Source of the DNA: Mastigocoleus testarum BC008
Lineage (GTDB): Bacteria; Cyanobacteriota; Cyanobacteriia; Cyanobacteriales; Nostocaceae
NCBI RefSeq assembly: GCF_001456025.1
Contig: NZ_LMTZ01000107.1
Coordinates: forward strand, 150,082 to 214,081
Length of the DNA stretch: 64,000 bases
Reading direction: 5' to 3'
Shown here: positions 33,610 through 43,196 of the stretch, one piece after another
How the letters are laid out: every line of letters starts with the position of its first letter
How positions within the stretch are numbered: position 1 is the first letter of the stretch
Notes under the pieces: model-generated
The model's database searches: none
What the model was told of the DNA's origin: nothing
Seen by the model: the letters and a program-made list of their open reading frames with translations, nothing else
Program-made: the position numbers and the translations under genes

Positions 33610-36216
33610 TTAACCAACGACAAAGTTAACTAGTTTGCCGGGAACAACAATTACCTTTTTAATTTGTTTGTCTTCGATATACCGCCTAGCAACTTCTGAT
33701 TCCCGGGCGTATTTCTCCAAGCCAGCTTTATCGAGTTGTGCTGATACTTGTAATTCACCACGTTTTTTACCATTGATCTGAATTACCAAGGTTATTTCAT
33801 CAACAACTAAGGCTTTAGGATCGACAGTTGGCCAGCTTTGATCTCCAACAGAAGCAGTATACCCTAATTGATGCCATAATTCTTCTGCAATATGTGGTGC
33901 AAATGGTGTTAGTAATTTAACTAAAATACGAACGCCTTCTGCATAAACAAAAGAATCTTTACAACCAGCATCGCTCAGAGCGTTACTTAACTTCATCAAT
34001 TCCGAAATCGCGGTATTGAATTGGTAATCACCAACCAAATCCTCTGTGACTTCTTTAATGGCAGTGTGAATTGCCCGTCGCAAGTCTTTTTCGGGTTTAG
34101 TTAATTTCCCTTGCTTGCTTGCCAACGAAGGATATTTGGGAGCAAAATCTGTGACTACGCGCCAGACTCGGTTCAAGAAGCGGAATTGTCCTTCCACATC
34201 TGTATCTTCCCATTCTAAGTCTTTTTCTGGAGGAGCTTTAAACAGAATGAACATTCTTGCTGTATCTGCCCCATATTTGCTAATCACCTCCTCTGGTTTG
34301 ATGCCGTTGTATTTTGACTTGGACATCTTTTCGTAAAAGACTTGCAGGGATTCGCCGGTGTCTGGATCCTTCGGTTCGCTTGGATCTATCTTAGAAGCAG
34401 GAACGTATTTATTAGTTACGGGGTTTTTATAAGTTAAACTTTGTACCATTCCTTGAGTCAAAAGACGTTGGAAGGGTTCGTCAAAGTTCAGTAAACCGCG
34501 ATCGCGCAATACTTTGGTAAAAAATCGCGAATACAGTAGGTGCAAAATAGCATGTTCAATCCCACCAACATATTGATCTACCGGCATCCAGTCGTTGGTT
34601 TTGGCTGAGTCAAAGACTTTCTGCTCGTTTTTGGCGTCAGGATAGCGCAAGAAATACCACGAGGAATCAATAAAGGTATCCATGGTATCTGTTTCTCTTT
34701 TCGCTGGAGTAGAACAATTCGGACAAGGTACATTGACCCAGTCTTCCAGCTTGGCTAATGGTGATGGACCACGTCCAGAAAAATCAACGTTTTCTGGTAA
34801 CTGCACCGGTAAATCTTCATCTGGTACTGGAACTACACCACAATCAGGACAGTGAATTATTGGAATTGGCGTACCCCAATATCTTTGTCGAGAAATTAGC
34901 CAATCCCGCAAGCGATATTGTACTCGTGCTTTACCAAAACCTTTATCTTCGGCGTACTCAATAATTGCTTGTTTTGCTGATTCGGACGACATCCCAGTAA
35001 ATTGACCGGAATTTATGACTATTCCAGCTTCGGTATAGGCTTCGGTGGATTCTACCTGGATCACTTGTTCGCCATCATCTGCTGATGGAGAAATATCTTG
35101 CTCGCCAACTGCTTTGGGGTCTGCGATTACGAACTCAATTGGTAAATCATAATTATTGGCAAACTTAAAATCTCGAGCATCATGTGCTGGTACTCCCATT
35201 ACTGCGCCAGTACCATATTCGTAAAGCACGTAGTCAGCAATCCAAATGGGTACTTCTTCCCCGTTAAATGGGTTAATAGCTTTACCGCCAGTGGCAATTC
35301 CTTTTTTCGGTTTGTCTTCAGCAGTACGTTCCAACTCACTTTGGTTGGCAACTTCTTGGACAAATGTTTCTACCGCAGGTCTTCTTTCTTGAGTTGTAAC
35401 CTTCTCGGTCAAAGGATGTTCTGGTGCGAGTACGACATAGCTAACCCCATAAACCGTATCTGGTCGGGTTGTATAAACACCGATTTTTTCTTCCATTCCC
35501 ACAATGGGAAATTCCAAATACGCCCCTGTTGATTTACCAATCCAGTTTGCCTGCATCAATTTGACCCGTTCGGGCCATCCTGTTAATTTATCAAGATCGT
35601 TAAGTAACTCCTCTGCATAGTCAGTAATCTTGAAAAACCACTGTCGCAATAATTTTCTTTCTACTTGGGCTCCGCTACGCCAAGAACGACCTTGATTATC
35701 TACTTGTTCATTCGCCAATACTGTTTGGTCGATTGGATCCCAATTAACTGCTGATTCTTTCTGGTAAGCTAAACCTGCTTCTAAAAATTGCAAAAATATC
35801 CATTGGGTCCATTTGTAGTAATCCGGGGAGCAGGTAGCGACCTCACAATCCCAATCAATGGATAAACCCAAAGGTTCCAGTTGCGAGCGCATCTGGACAA
35901 TATTTTGATAAGTCCACTTCGAAGGATGAACGCCTCGATCTATCGCAGCATTTTCAGCAGGCAAACCAAAAGCATCCCATCCCATCGGATGTAATACTCG
36001 ATATCCTTGCATGCGTTTGAAACGAGCAATCACATCAGTAATTGTATAGTTACGGACATGACCCATATGTAGGTTACCCGATGGATAAGGAAACATAGAG
36101 GTGGCGTAAAACTTTGGCTTATTAAGGTCTGTATCAGTTTTATGTAAGCCAGTTTCTACCCATTTCTTCTGCCACTTTGCCTCAATTTCTGCTGGTCTGT
36201 ATCGGGAATCCACCAA
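33610..36216 (-). CDS. leuS: Leucyl-tRNA synthetase
   Basis: 868 residues, full length. The class Ia HIGH motif appears as PYPSGNLHMGHVRNYT (about residue 43) and KMSKS as YEKMSKSKYNGI (about residue 632). The CP1 editing domain lies between, with the TTRPDTVYGVSYV threonine-rich strand and GVPAHDARDF. A zinc-ribbon insert CPDCGVVPVP ... CPNCSTPA sits before the KMSKS region. It charges leucine to tRNA-Leu. Start ATG at 36216 gives the usual MVDSRYRPAEIEAKWQ N-terminus. Divergent from the next gene. Confidence 0.97.
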   Translation of the reverse strand: MVDSRYRPAEIEAKWQKKWVETGLHKTDTDLNKPKFYATSMFPYPSGNLHMGHVRNYTITDVIARFKRMQGYRVLHPMGWDAFGLPAENAAIDRGVHPSKWTYQNIVQMRSQLEPLGLSIDWDCEVATCSPDYYKWTQWIFLQFLEAGLAYQKESAVNWDPIDQTVLANEQVDNQGRSWRSGAQVERKLLRQWFFKITDYAEELLNDLDKLTGWPERVKLMQANWIGKSTGAYLEFPIVGMEEKIGVYTTRPDTVYGVSYVVLAPEHPLTEKVTTQERRPAVETFVQEVANQSELERTAEDKPKKGIATGGKAINPFNGEEVPIWIADYVLYEYGTGAVMGVPAHDARDFKFANNYDLPIEFVIADPKAVGEQDISPSADDGEQVIQVESTEAYTEAGIVINSGQFTGMSSESAKQAIIEYAEDKGFGKARVQYRLRDWLISRQRYWGTPIPIIHCPDCGVVPVPDEDLPVQLPENVDFSGRGPSPLAKLEDWVNVPCPNCSTPAKRETDTMDTFIDSSWYFLRYPDAKNEQKVFDSAKTNDWMPVDQYVGGIEHAILHLLYSRFFTKVLRDRGLLNFDEPFQRLLTQGMVQSLTYKNPVTNKYVPASKIDPSEPKDPDTGESLQVFYEKMSKSKYNGIKPEEVISKYGADTARMFILFKAPPEKDLEWEDTDVEGQFRFLNRVWRVVTDFAPKYPSLASKQGKLTKPEKDLRRAIHTAIKEVTEDLVGDYQFNTAISELMKLSNALSDAGCKDSFVYAEGVRILVKLLTPFAPHIAEELWHQLGYTASVGDQSWPTVDPKALVVDEITLVIQINGKKRGELQVSAQLDKAGLEKYARESEVARRYIEDKQIKKVIVVPGKLVNFVVG

Positions 36217-36302
36217 AAAACTCCTACTGGATATATAATTTTGATTTTGCCTGCCTAAATATTCTAAACGCTAGGCAAAGTAATGTGCTGACTAAACAAC
36301 TC

Positions 36303-36773
36303 ATGCCTGAATCAGAAGCAAAAATTATATCATCCATCAGAGTTTTTGTCTACGGCACCCTTAAGCCTGGTGAAGGTAACTATCCCAAGTATTGTGCGGG
36401 TAAATTAGATAATTGTAATGGTGGAGTGTTACCGGCTTACACTATCGGGGAATTGTTCGACCTAGGTGTAGGTTATCCTGGTATGGCTGTGGGGTCGCGC
36501 TTAGTTTATGGCTATTTATTGAGTTTCCAGCAATTGAGGATCTTATCTAAATTGGATGAGTTGGAAGATTATCTTCCTGGGCGAACTCCTTCCGAAAATC
36601 TTTATAACCGCCACCAAGTTGAAATTTTTGCTCCCCAAGGAGAAAGTCTCGGTTTAGCTTGGGTTTATTTTATGAGTCTAGATAAAATAGCTAGTTTTAA
36701 CGGCGTACTGTTACCTGATGGATGGTGGAGTGGATGCGGTTTAAAAATGGAAGATTGTTTTGTTATCTCTTGA
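36303..36773 (+). CDS. Gamma-glutamylcyclotransferase (AIG2-like) family protein
   Basis: 156 residues of the AIG2/GGCT fold. The substrate loop VFVYGTLKPGEGNY is near the start, and GYLLSF plus LDELEDYLPG carries the acidic residue expected for proton transfer. C-terminal AWVYF matches the last strand. The family cyclises gamma-glutamyl amines to 5-oxoproline; the exact donor is not known. The ATG at 36303 is used because upstream in-frame codons overlap the divergent leuS start. Confidence 0.82.
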   Translation: MPESEAKIISSIRVFVYGTLKPGEGNYPKYCAGKLDNCNGGVLPAYTIGELFDLGVGYPGMAVGSRLVYGYLLSFQQLRILSKLDELEDYLPGRTPSENLYNRHQVEIFAPQGESLGLAWVYFMSLDKIASFNGVLLPDGWWSGCGLKMEDCFVIS

Positions 36774-36840
36774 TGTTGAAATCAGGAGCTAGGAGTTACA
36801 CTAAACCGTTAATTAACCTCCTTTTAAGAATGAGACGAAG

Positions 36841-36894
36841 GAGTGTGGGGAGTGTGGGAAGTGTGGGGAGTGTGGGAAGTGTGGGGAGTGTGGG
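36841..36894. repeat. 9-nt tandem repeat, six units
   Basis: Alternating GAGTGTGGG and AAGTGTGGG, six units in a row, ending GGGG. It lies 67 nt after the cyclotransferase stop. The following 250 bp up to 37150 contain no gene I can support. Confidence 0.93.
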
Positions 36895-37150
36895 GGGAAA
36901 TCCCAAAAAATATAAAGTAGTTTTAAAAATTGGATTTGGTATTAGGAGTTGCATACTTTGCAATACTCTTTCTTCACACCTGCTTCAGCCAGGATACAAG
37001 AAGGACACAGAAGAGACCCGCAAAAAATCGAAGAGGCGCTGCATTACAACGCCTCCACTAGTTTATAAAAATGTTGATTATTGATTTGCCGATTTAAAAG
37101 TCGATCCCCATTGAAATTTTTAACGATAACATGAGAAATTTTCGACCGAT

Positions 37151-37756
37151 TTAATTAAAACCATTGTCGTTAACATCCACATCCCAACCTGGGTTTCCTA
37201 TTTCTCCTACTGCTTTATCTGGAGATATTTCCGTTTTCGGTATGGGGAAAACCGGTGAGTTGATTGCAACCATTAACGAAGTATCGTTTGGTGATGAAGG
37301 TTGCTGCTGTGGTTCCCGGATTGCCATTTGCACGAGCGCACCTTCTCCACCGGAAAGCAAATTGCCCATAGCGCCAATTACACAGGCAGCAATTGCCGCA
37401 CCACCATAAATTATCGCTTGACGATAGCCACGACTTATACGCTTTGTTACCTGCTTAATAGTCTCTTCTACAGGCTGCTGCTCTGGTACTGGTAGCGTCC
37501 GCAAACCTTTTCTCAGTTTAAGCAGACGGACATATAAACGTTGAACCTCAGGTTCATTATCCAACCATTGCTCGATTAATCGACGTTCTGCTGCAGTTAC
37601 TTCACCGTCGAGGTAAGCACTCAATAGTTCGAAGCGATCGCGCTTCAATATATCCATAGCGCCTGTTGATTGATTGGTGTGTTCTTCCATTCCCTCTGAC
37701 AATCCTTGAGATCGTGGCAAATTGGAACGGTCTTCAAACTGATACTCTGTAGTCAT
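37151..37756 (-). CDS. Membrane anti-sigma factor (partner of the SigG-like sigma)
   Basis: 201 residues. The cytoplasmic N-terminal part contains an anti-sigma-like helix bundle (FELLSAYLDGEVTAAERRLI at about 43-62, then EPEVQRLYVRLLKLRKGL). There is one membrane helix (about 112-132) and a 70-residue periplasmic Pro/Ser-rich tail. The Cys residues of the zinc anti-sigma motif (HxxxCxxC) are absent, so this is a zinc-free type. It follows the sigma gene on the same strand, as the sigma and anti-sigma genes do in sigG loci of other cyanobacteria. It presumably holds the sigma factor at the membrane until an envelope signal arrives. Confidence 0.8.
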   Translation of the reverse strand: MTTEYQFEDRSNLPRSQGLSEGMEEHTNQSTGAMDILKRDRFELLSAYLDGEVTAAERRLIEQWLDNEPEVQRLYVRLLKLRKGLRTLPVPEQQPVEETIKQVTKRISRGYRQAIIYGGAAIAACVIGAMGNLLSGGEGALVQMAIREPQQQPSSPNDTSLMVAINSPVFPIPKTEISPDKAVGEIGNPGWDVDVNDNGFN

Positions 37757-38015
37757 ATTAACATTATTACAAATTCATATACGGGTATAGATACCCAAAA
37801 GCATCAGAACTTAATCAATCTTTAGATGCATTCCTGGAAGCACTCCAATTTACTAGGAACAATTCTTAACTTAAATATTTACTTTGCTTACAATTAGAAA
37901 ATCAAATAATCAGGAAATCAAATTGTTTGCAAATACAAATTAAATTGCTTGCAGTAAAGATTCTTAAACATAATCCACATCGACAACTAGACAAAATATC
38001 CTGGGGACAAAGTAT

Positions 38016-38672
38016 CTAGGCATCCAAGTATTTTTGTAATTGTGTTTGTAATCTAGCTCTGGCTCTAGCAATTCTTGATTTTACAGTTCCTAGAGAAACC
38101 CCGGTAATTTCTGCGATTTCTTCATATGGCATGCCTTCAATTTCTCGCAGGACAATAGTAGTTCTGAACACTTCTGGCAAATCGGAGATTGCATCCCGTA
38201 GTTGCTCATAAAATTCGCGTGTGGTCAATGCTTCTTCTGGACCGGGGGTATCACCTGCGATTTCCCAATCCATTTCACCATCATCCACGGTGCGACGTGC
38301 ATCCAAGGATAAGGGACTAACGACACGCTTCCGTTTGCGTAGCTCATCATAAAATAGATTAGTCGCAATTCGACTTAACCACCCCCGGAACTTAGCTGGT
38401 TCTTGTAAGCGATTAATATTGCGATACACTCTAATCCACACTTCTTGAGCTAAATCAGCCCTGTCAGACCAGTCTGGGGCCAAGTGGTATAAAACTCGAT
38501 CTACTTGAGATTGATAGCGTTTTAACAACTCTGCAAAAGCAACACGGTCGGGGCGCAGTCCTGTTTGACAACGCAGGATTAGATCGTGGTTTGAGAGTTG
38601 GTCAACTTGCACTGAGTTTTCCGGAACTTTGACGCCAACAGTTGACCAGGATACAGGAATTGATTGACTCAT
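38016..38672 (-). CDS. sigG: ECF (group 3) RNA polymerase sigma factor, SigG-like
   Basis: 218 residues from the ATG at 38672. Region 2 is DLAQEVWIRVYRNINRLQEP with WLSRIATNLFYDELRKRKR; region 4 is LPEVFRTTIVLREIEGMPYE and EIAEITGVSLGTVKSRIARA. Both are typical of ECF sigma factors. The N-terminal MSQSIPVSW and the adjoining anti-sigma gene match the cyanobacterial SigG arrangement. An upstream TTG (38738) would add 22 residues, but I see no ribosome site for it. Assigning SigG rather than another ECF group is an inference. Confidence 0.82.
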   Translation of the reverse strand: MSQSIPVSWSTVGVKVPENSVQVDQLSNHDLILRCQTGLRPDRVAFAELLKRYQSQVDRVLYHLAPDWSDRADLAQEVWIRVYRNINRLQEPAKFRGWLSRIATNLFYDELRKRKRVVSPLSLDARRTVDDGEMDWEIAGDTPGPEEALTTREFYEQLRDAISDLPEVFRTTIVLREIEGMPYEEIAEITGVSLGTVKSRIARARARLQTQLQKYLDA

Positions 38673-38936
38673 AGATTGCACTGGCTTTAAATCATCCCTA
38701 TCAATTAGACACGTTATTTCTGAAGAAGTTCCAAGCAAAAGTGACGGATTAATTACTGTAACACCGAAGTATATAAGTGTGATTATACTTTGCGTAAATC
38801 TTATATAAGAAATATGGCTTTATCCTTCAATAATCAGGACTTTAAGGCTGAATTTCCCTAACTGTATCTTCACCTTGATGCTACTTACGAATATGCAATA
38901 CTAATAACTGACCATTACCCATTGACATTTACGTGA

Positions 38937-39107
38937 CTACTTAGTAGCTGTATCAATTTTTTTAAGTCTTTGTACAAAAACATTTTCGTTAAAGGGTACC
39001 CCAGAAGGCTCATCAGCACCAGTATTGTTTTTGTTAAACGTAGAAAGGTCAATCACAAAATTTAGAGAAAGTGTAATTATAAAAGCTAGAAACAGTTTTT
39101 CAAACAT
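38937..39107 (-). CDS. Small putative membrane or exported protein
   Basis: A 56-residue ORF starting MFEKLFLAFIITLSLNFVID, a hydrophobic segment like a signal anchor, followed by a polar tail ending KKIDTATK. A weak GGTGAG precedes the ATG by a few bases. No family recognised. It could be spurious. Confidence 0.35.
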   Translation of the reverse strand: MFEKLFLAFIITLSLNFVIDLSTFNKNNTGADEPSGVPFNENVFVQRLKKIDTATK

Positions 39108-39461
39108 GATTTTTCTCACCCACACCACAAAAATACGATCGCGATAGCTTTACCTAAGTTTTAATAGTCCCGAAAATTAGTAGTTCCGAAAATCAATACC
39201 CCTGAAAACAGAAAGAACATTTATATTAAATTCAGGTAAGTTCGCAATATCTACATCACTAGTGTGCCCACCCATATCGGCAAATCCGTAAAAAAAATGA
39301 TAAAAGAATGTAAAATTTCGATATATTATCCTTCAGTAAATATAATCAAATATTAAATTAGATTGACAATTTTCAATAACAGGGATCGCACTGGCAAAGT
39401 AAAGAAGTAAGTAAAGGTCGCGCAAATATTTGGATTTTGGGAAATCAAACTGGTAATACTG

Positions 39462-40127
39462 ATGGTAAGAAACGGATATATAGCTAAAACCTTAGTGTTC
39501 TTCTGTTTTGGAACTGCAATTTTGTCTTTAATAACAAAATGGTACGTTGACAGTTCGGCGCAATCCAAAACAGCTATGAATCGTCCCCATGAAACATCAT
39601 CACGGGTCAAGACTTCTGAAGCAAGAACAACAGGAATCGCACGAATCTCACCACAAAACCGGACAGTAGATAACCTGTTTGATTTATTTTCAATCCAAAC
39701 AGTTCCCCAAAAATCAATAAAATCTAACCCTGCTTCCGGACCTATCAAAGTAACAGTTGATTTAAGCGATCGTCGGGTTTACGTATATCGTGGAAATACA
39801 ACAATTGCGAGTTATCCCACCGGAATAGGTAAAAAAGGTTGGGAAACTCCTACAGGTTCTTTTCAAGTAAATCAGAAAGTTGTCAATCCTTCCTGGCGTC
39901 ATCCAATTACTGATAAGGTCTTTCCTCCTGGACCTGATAGCCCTTTGGGACTGAGGTGGATTGGGTTTTGGTCAGATGGTCGAAACTACATAGGTTTCCA
40001 CGGTACGCCGAATTATGATGTGGTTGGTACGGCTGTATCCCATGGCTGTTTGAGAATGCGTAATGTGGATGTGTTAATGCTTTATAAGCAAGTTACTATG
40101 GGTACCCCCGTAGAAGTACGCCAGTGA
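39462..40127 (+). CDS. L,D-transpeptidase (YkuD family)
   Basis: 221 residues. An N-terminal membrane anchor (about residues 7-25) is followed by a variable linker and the YkuD domain (about 105-220). Catalytic HGTPNYDVVGTAVSHGCLRM places the nucleophile at Cys196 and the essential His just before it. The enzyme makes 3-3 peptidoglycan cross-links or attaches lipoproteins to murein in the periplasm. It is the only gene of its transcript; a UUCG hairpin lies 68 nt after the stop. Confidence 0.92.
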   Translation: MVRNGYIAKTLVFFCFGTAILSLITKWYVDSSAQSKTAMNRPHETSSRVKTSEARTTGIARISPQNRTVDNLFDLFSIQTVPQKSIKSNPASGPIKVTVDLSDRRVYVYRGNTTIASYPTGIGKKGWETPTGSFQVNQKVVNPSWRHPITDKVFPPGPDSPLGLRWIGFWSDGRNYIGFHGTPNYDVVGTAVSHGCLRMRNVDVLMLYKQVTMGTPVEVRQ

Positions 40128-40194
40128 TTCCTGAACTTAAGGAAATTTCTAATAGAAAAAACTATCAACTAAAAATATCACCACAATTTCTACA

Positions 40195-40212
40195 GGCGCA
40201 CTTCGGTGCGCC
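40195..40212 (+). terminator. UUCG hairpin after the transpeptidase gene
   Basis: GGCGCAC-TTCG-GTGCGCC, a 7-bp stem with the extra-stable UUCG loop. It has no proper T-run, so it may be an mRNA-stability element rather than an intrinsic terminator. Confidence 0.5.
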
Positions 40213-40347
40213 CTAAAAGTAACAATAAAAAACTTTGGGCATGAGTTATTGTTTGGACATACCTAATATTTATACAGGATGCATAGGAAATCATTTTCTC
40301 TATGCTCCTGGTTAGTATATTGTGACCTCTGAATCCCAAGTAAATGT

Positions 40348-40890
40348 TTATTTCTGTTCAAAGTGGGGAGCATAGGCTTGAAGTAAAGTACTAACTTGAC
40401 GCAGGACTTCATTCCCACTGCTTTTAGCCATTACTGGGGTTCGATCATCGTTTGGTCGATCCAGGTTTCGAGCAATTGCTTCACCGATTTGCTGGAGGAT
40501 TAGCTCTTGTAATTGCTCCTTTGCATGCTGACGTTGGTAATTAGCACCTTCCTCGGTTGTTGCATACAGAGGTGGTAATCGATTCAGAGCATAAGCCGCA
40601 ATATCACCCACATCTAAACTGCGCTCGCTAGTGGCTTCGATTTCAGCAACCCGCGCGATCGCCTCGGTCAAAACCAATTCTTCCATAACATTAATAAACT
40701 GTTTGCGAGGTACCGCCACTACCTCACCAGTTAGGAGCGCTCCCATTAATCTGTCCAGCGCCATATACTCTTCAATAGAAAGTTCCGAAGCATGGTCGCA
40801 AATGCGTCCGACCTCAGCTTCCATGACTGGGGTCAGATAACCATCCTGGAGAGCTTGTTCAACAATTTTTTCGATACTCATAACACTCAT
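40348..40890 (-). CDS. Late competence ComFB-family protein
   Basis: About 180 residues. The ComFB domain is clear in NVMEELVLTEAIARVAEIEA, DVGDIAAYALNRLPPLYATT and EEGANYQRQHA. In Bacillus comFB lies in the competence operon; in cyanobacteria ComFB-like proteins are linked to type IV pilus and second-messenger functions. The ATG at 40890 (MSVMSIEK) is preferred over an upstream ATG at 40977; another in-frame ATG is at 40881. Monocistronic. Confidence 0.85.
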   Translation of the reverse strand: MSVMSIEKIVEQALQDGYLTPVMEAEVGRICDHASELSIEEYMALDRLMGALLTGEVVAVPRKQFINVMEELVLTEAIARVAEIEATSERSLDVGDIAAYALNRLPPLYATTEEGANYQRQHAKEQLQELILQQIGEAIARNLDRPNDDRTPVMAKSSGNEVLRQVSTLLQAYAPHFEQK

Positions 40891-41000
40891 ATTTTTAAGC
40901 CACCCGGGTAAGGAAAGGACGGTACCTATAGCTTGATTTTGCCTGCATAGTCTCCTTAAAAGGAGACTGTAACACAACAGACGTATTAATTACATCTGTA

Positions 41001-41981
41001 TCATTTTATTGCATTATTTCGCCAGGTTACTGGATCTATAGCTTGTCCGTTTACATACAAACCCCAGTGTAAGTGGGGACCAGTAGAAGCGCCAGTAGAA
41101 CCGATGGTACCAATCAGTTGACCTGGTTTTACCATGTCACCTTCTTTTACTTTTATGCCATTCAAATGCATAAAAATACTGGTTAAACCTTGACCATGGT
41201 CGATGCCTACAACATTTCCATGAACTAGGAAACCTGCGGCTTCTTTACCAACCAAAGCGACGCGACCGCCAGCTGGGGCAACTACGGGAGAACCCTGTGC
41301 ACCTGCGTAGTCAACGCCACGGTGGTAGTAATTATGTGCAAATTTGCCATTGTAGTAGCGACGTACACCATAGATAGTAGAAATACGTGCTTTACTTGGC
41401 CTGATAAAAGCACCATCCCAAAATTTATCTGGTGTTGTCAGTGATTTGAATTCTTTAACTCGCTGAAGTTCCATTTTTGTTGCTCTGGTACCTGCTTTTT
41501 TCTTTGGTAACCAAATACGTTGGGTGGGAAATCTACGATCACCTATCCATACGGCAAGATTTCGTGTCGGTCCATCACCGTAAACCCGAACAACTCTTCT
41601 CCCAGGTTTTTGTAATGGGGTAGTGGGAATAAAAGCCCGGTATTTATTAGGGGCGATAGGAAATACTGGGTAGGTTTCCCCATTACTAACTACCTTTAAA
41701 TTTCCACCATTAGCTGAATTATCAGGAGTAATTTCAACAGAAATAGACTGACCCAATTTGGGCGAACTAGGGATAATTTCCACCTGCGCAGCTTGAACAG
41801 ATGAAGCGAAGGCTACAGGTAAAGCAGCAAAGATTCCTATGGCTGCACCTGTTAAAAATTCAAATTTCTTATTATTATTTGGTTGTTTGTTTATTTTTTT
41901 GTGACATGAAGTAAATAAATGTTTCAAATAATTACTTGTGTGACTTTCAGCACTCATCGCTTGTGTTGGTTTATTTGTCAT
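41001..41981 (-). CDS. M23-family peptidoglycan endopeptidase (LytM/NlpD-like)
   Basis: 326 residues. The signal segment (about residues 47-66, GIFAALPVAFASSVQA) is preceded by an unusually long, hydrophilic N-terminus. A beta-rich domain (about 68-150) comes next, and the LytM domain is at the C-terminus (about 215-320). Metal ligands are in HRGVDYAG and TGPHLHWGLYV. A periplasmic hydrolase of cross-bridges or an activator of amidases. The catalytic residues are intact. Monocistronic. Confidence 0.9.
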   Translation of the reverse strand: MTNKPTQAMSAESHTSNYLKHLFTSCHKKINKQPNNNKKFEFLTGAAIGIFAALPVAFASSVQAAQVEIIPSSPKLGQSISVEITPDNSANGGNLKVVSNGETYPVFPIAPNKYRAFIPTTPLQKPGRRVVRVYGDGPTRNLAVWIGDRRFPTQRIWLPKKKAGTRATKMELQRVKEFKSLTTPDKFWDGAFIRPSKARISTIYGVRRYYNGKFAHNYYHRGVDYAGAQGSPVVAPAGGRVALVGKEAAGFLVHGNVVGIDHGQGLTSIFMHLNGIKVKEGDMVKPGQLIGTIGSTGASTGPHLHWGLYVNGQAIDPVTWRNNAIK

Positions 41982-42333
41982 TACTTAGATTGTTTTAACC
42001 TGGAACTGGAAAAAATTTTCATGCTTTAAATTTTAAAGATTAAAAGTTAAGATTTTTTGTTTCAAGTATGAATATGTCTTTGACAAATATTTTTTTAAGA
42101 ATAACCACCAGAATAGTAGAAGTAATTCTAGTATTCTGATGGCTGTAAGTTTTATGTGATATGAGTATGTCGCCTTTTTTGGAAGTAGGCAGTAATAAAA
42201 GTGGAAAAATTCTGTGATTTCTTTCAATTTGGATAAATCCAAAAAATTGATTTCTAGAAAATTGGCTTACAGAACATTAGGTTGATTAATTTTTTAGTTT
42301 TATTAATTTTTTTGATTCTATAAGCAATCTTAC
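41982..42333. other. 352-bp spacer
   Basis: AT-rich. Carries the promoter of the M23 gene and the 3' end of the second devBCA operon. I see no other feature. Confidence 0.4.
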
Positions 42334-43035
42334 TTAACCAACCTGACTCAAATCGGGTGTATTTGCGAGTTTTCCATCTTCCATATGAATAATGCGATCG
42401 GCAACATCAAGAATGCGGTTATCATGAGTCACTAGCAAGATTGTACAACCCTGTTCCTTTGCCAGTTTTTGCATCAGGTGAACCACATCTCGACCAGTTT
42501 TACTATCAAGAGCTGCGGTTGGTTCGTCTGCAAGTACTATTTTCGGATGACTTACCAAAGCACGAGCGATCGCTACCCGTTGTTTTTGTCCTCCGGATAG
42601 GTTTTCGGGATAGTAGTTGATACGTTCTCCTAGTCCCACCATTTCTAACATTTCGATTGATCTCTTTTTTATTTCTTCTGGTGAAATGTTTTCGTGTAAT
42701 TCCAAGCCCATCTTCACATTTTGGAGTGCAGTCAAACTTTCATGTAAATTATGTGCCTGAAAAATATAGCCATTGTTACGCCGCGCTAAAGTTAATTGCG
42801 TTGATGTTGCACCGCATAGTTCTTTTCCCAATACCTGCAAACTACCAGACTGAGCAGAACGCAAACCACCAACTAAAGTTAAAAGCGTAGTTTTACCGGA
42901 ACCGGAAGGTCCCGTCATAATAATAATTTCACCAGCATTAATATTTAAATTAATATCAAATAATACCTGTTTTTGTAATTGACCTTTACCAAAAAAGTGA
43001 TTGAGATTTTTAACCGATATTACAGTTTTTATCAT
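42334..43035 (-). CDS. devA: DevA-type ABC exporter ATPase, second operon
   Basis: 233 residues: Walker A GPSGSGKTT at 42-50, signature LSGGQKQR, Walker B IVLADEPTAALDSKT, H-loop LVTHDNRI. It is closely related to the DevA at 9728-10402. It is the last of devB-devC-devA on the minus strand, separated from devC by 161 bp without an obvious terminator. Confidence 0.93.
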   Translation of the reverse strand: MIKTVISVKNLNHFFGKGQLQKQVLFDINLNINAGEIIIMTGPSGSGKTTLLTLVGGLRSAQSGSLQVLGKELCGATSTQLTLARRNNGYIFQAHNLHESLTALQNVKMGLELHENISPEEIKKRSIEMLEMVGLGERINYYPENLSGGQKQRVAIARALVSHPKIVLADEPTAALDSKTGRDVVHLMQKLAKEQGCTILLVTHDNRILDVADRIIHMEDGKLANTPDLSQVG

Positions 43036-43196
43036 TGCTTATTTTTCCCATGCGCTTTTTTGCACAAACTACACCTGTATCTTAATTTGTATTTTGCAAA
43101 TCTCTATATTCCCATAACGCCATATGCTGTAGGGCGGCGCGTAATGCTTATGGTTAATACCATACTACTGCTAAGGCTAATTCCCAAGACCCAAAT

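Noticed and set aside
36722..37084. Plus-strand ORF through the GAGTGTGGG repeat
   Set aside because: The peptide is mostly repeat (Gly-Ser-Val) and overlaps the end of the cyclotransferase gene in another frame.
42033..42242. 69-codon ORF between the M23 and devA genes
   Set aside because: Very AT-rich, no ribosome site, composition typical of spacer DNA.
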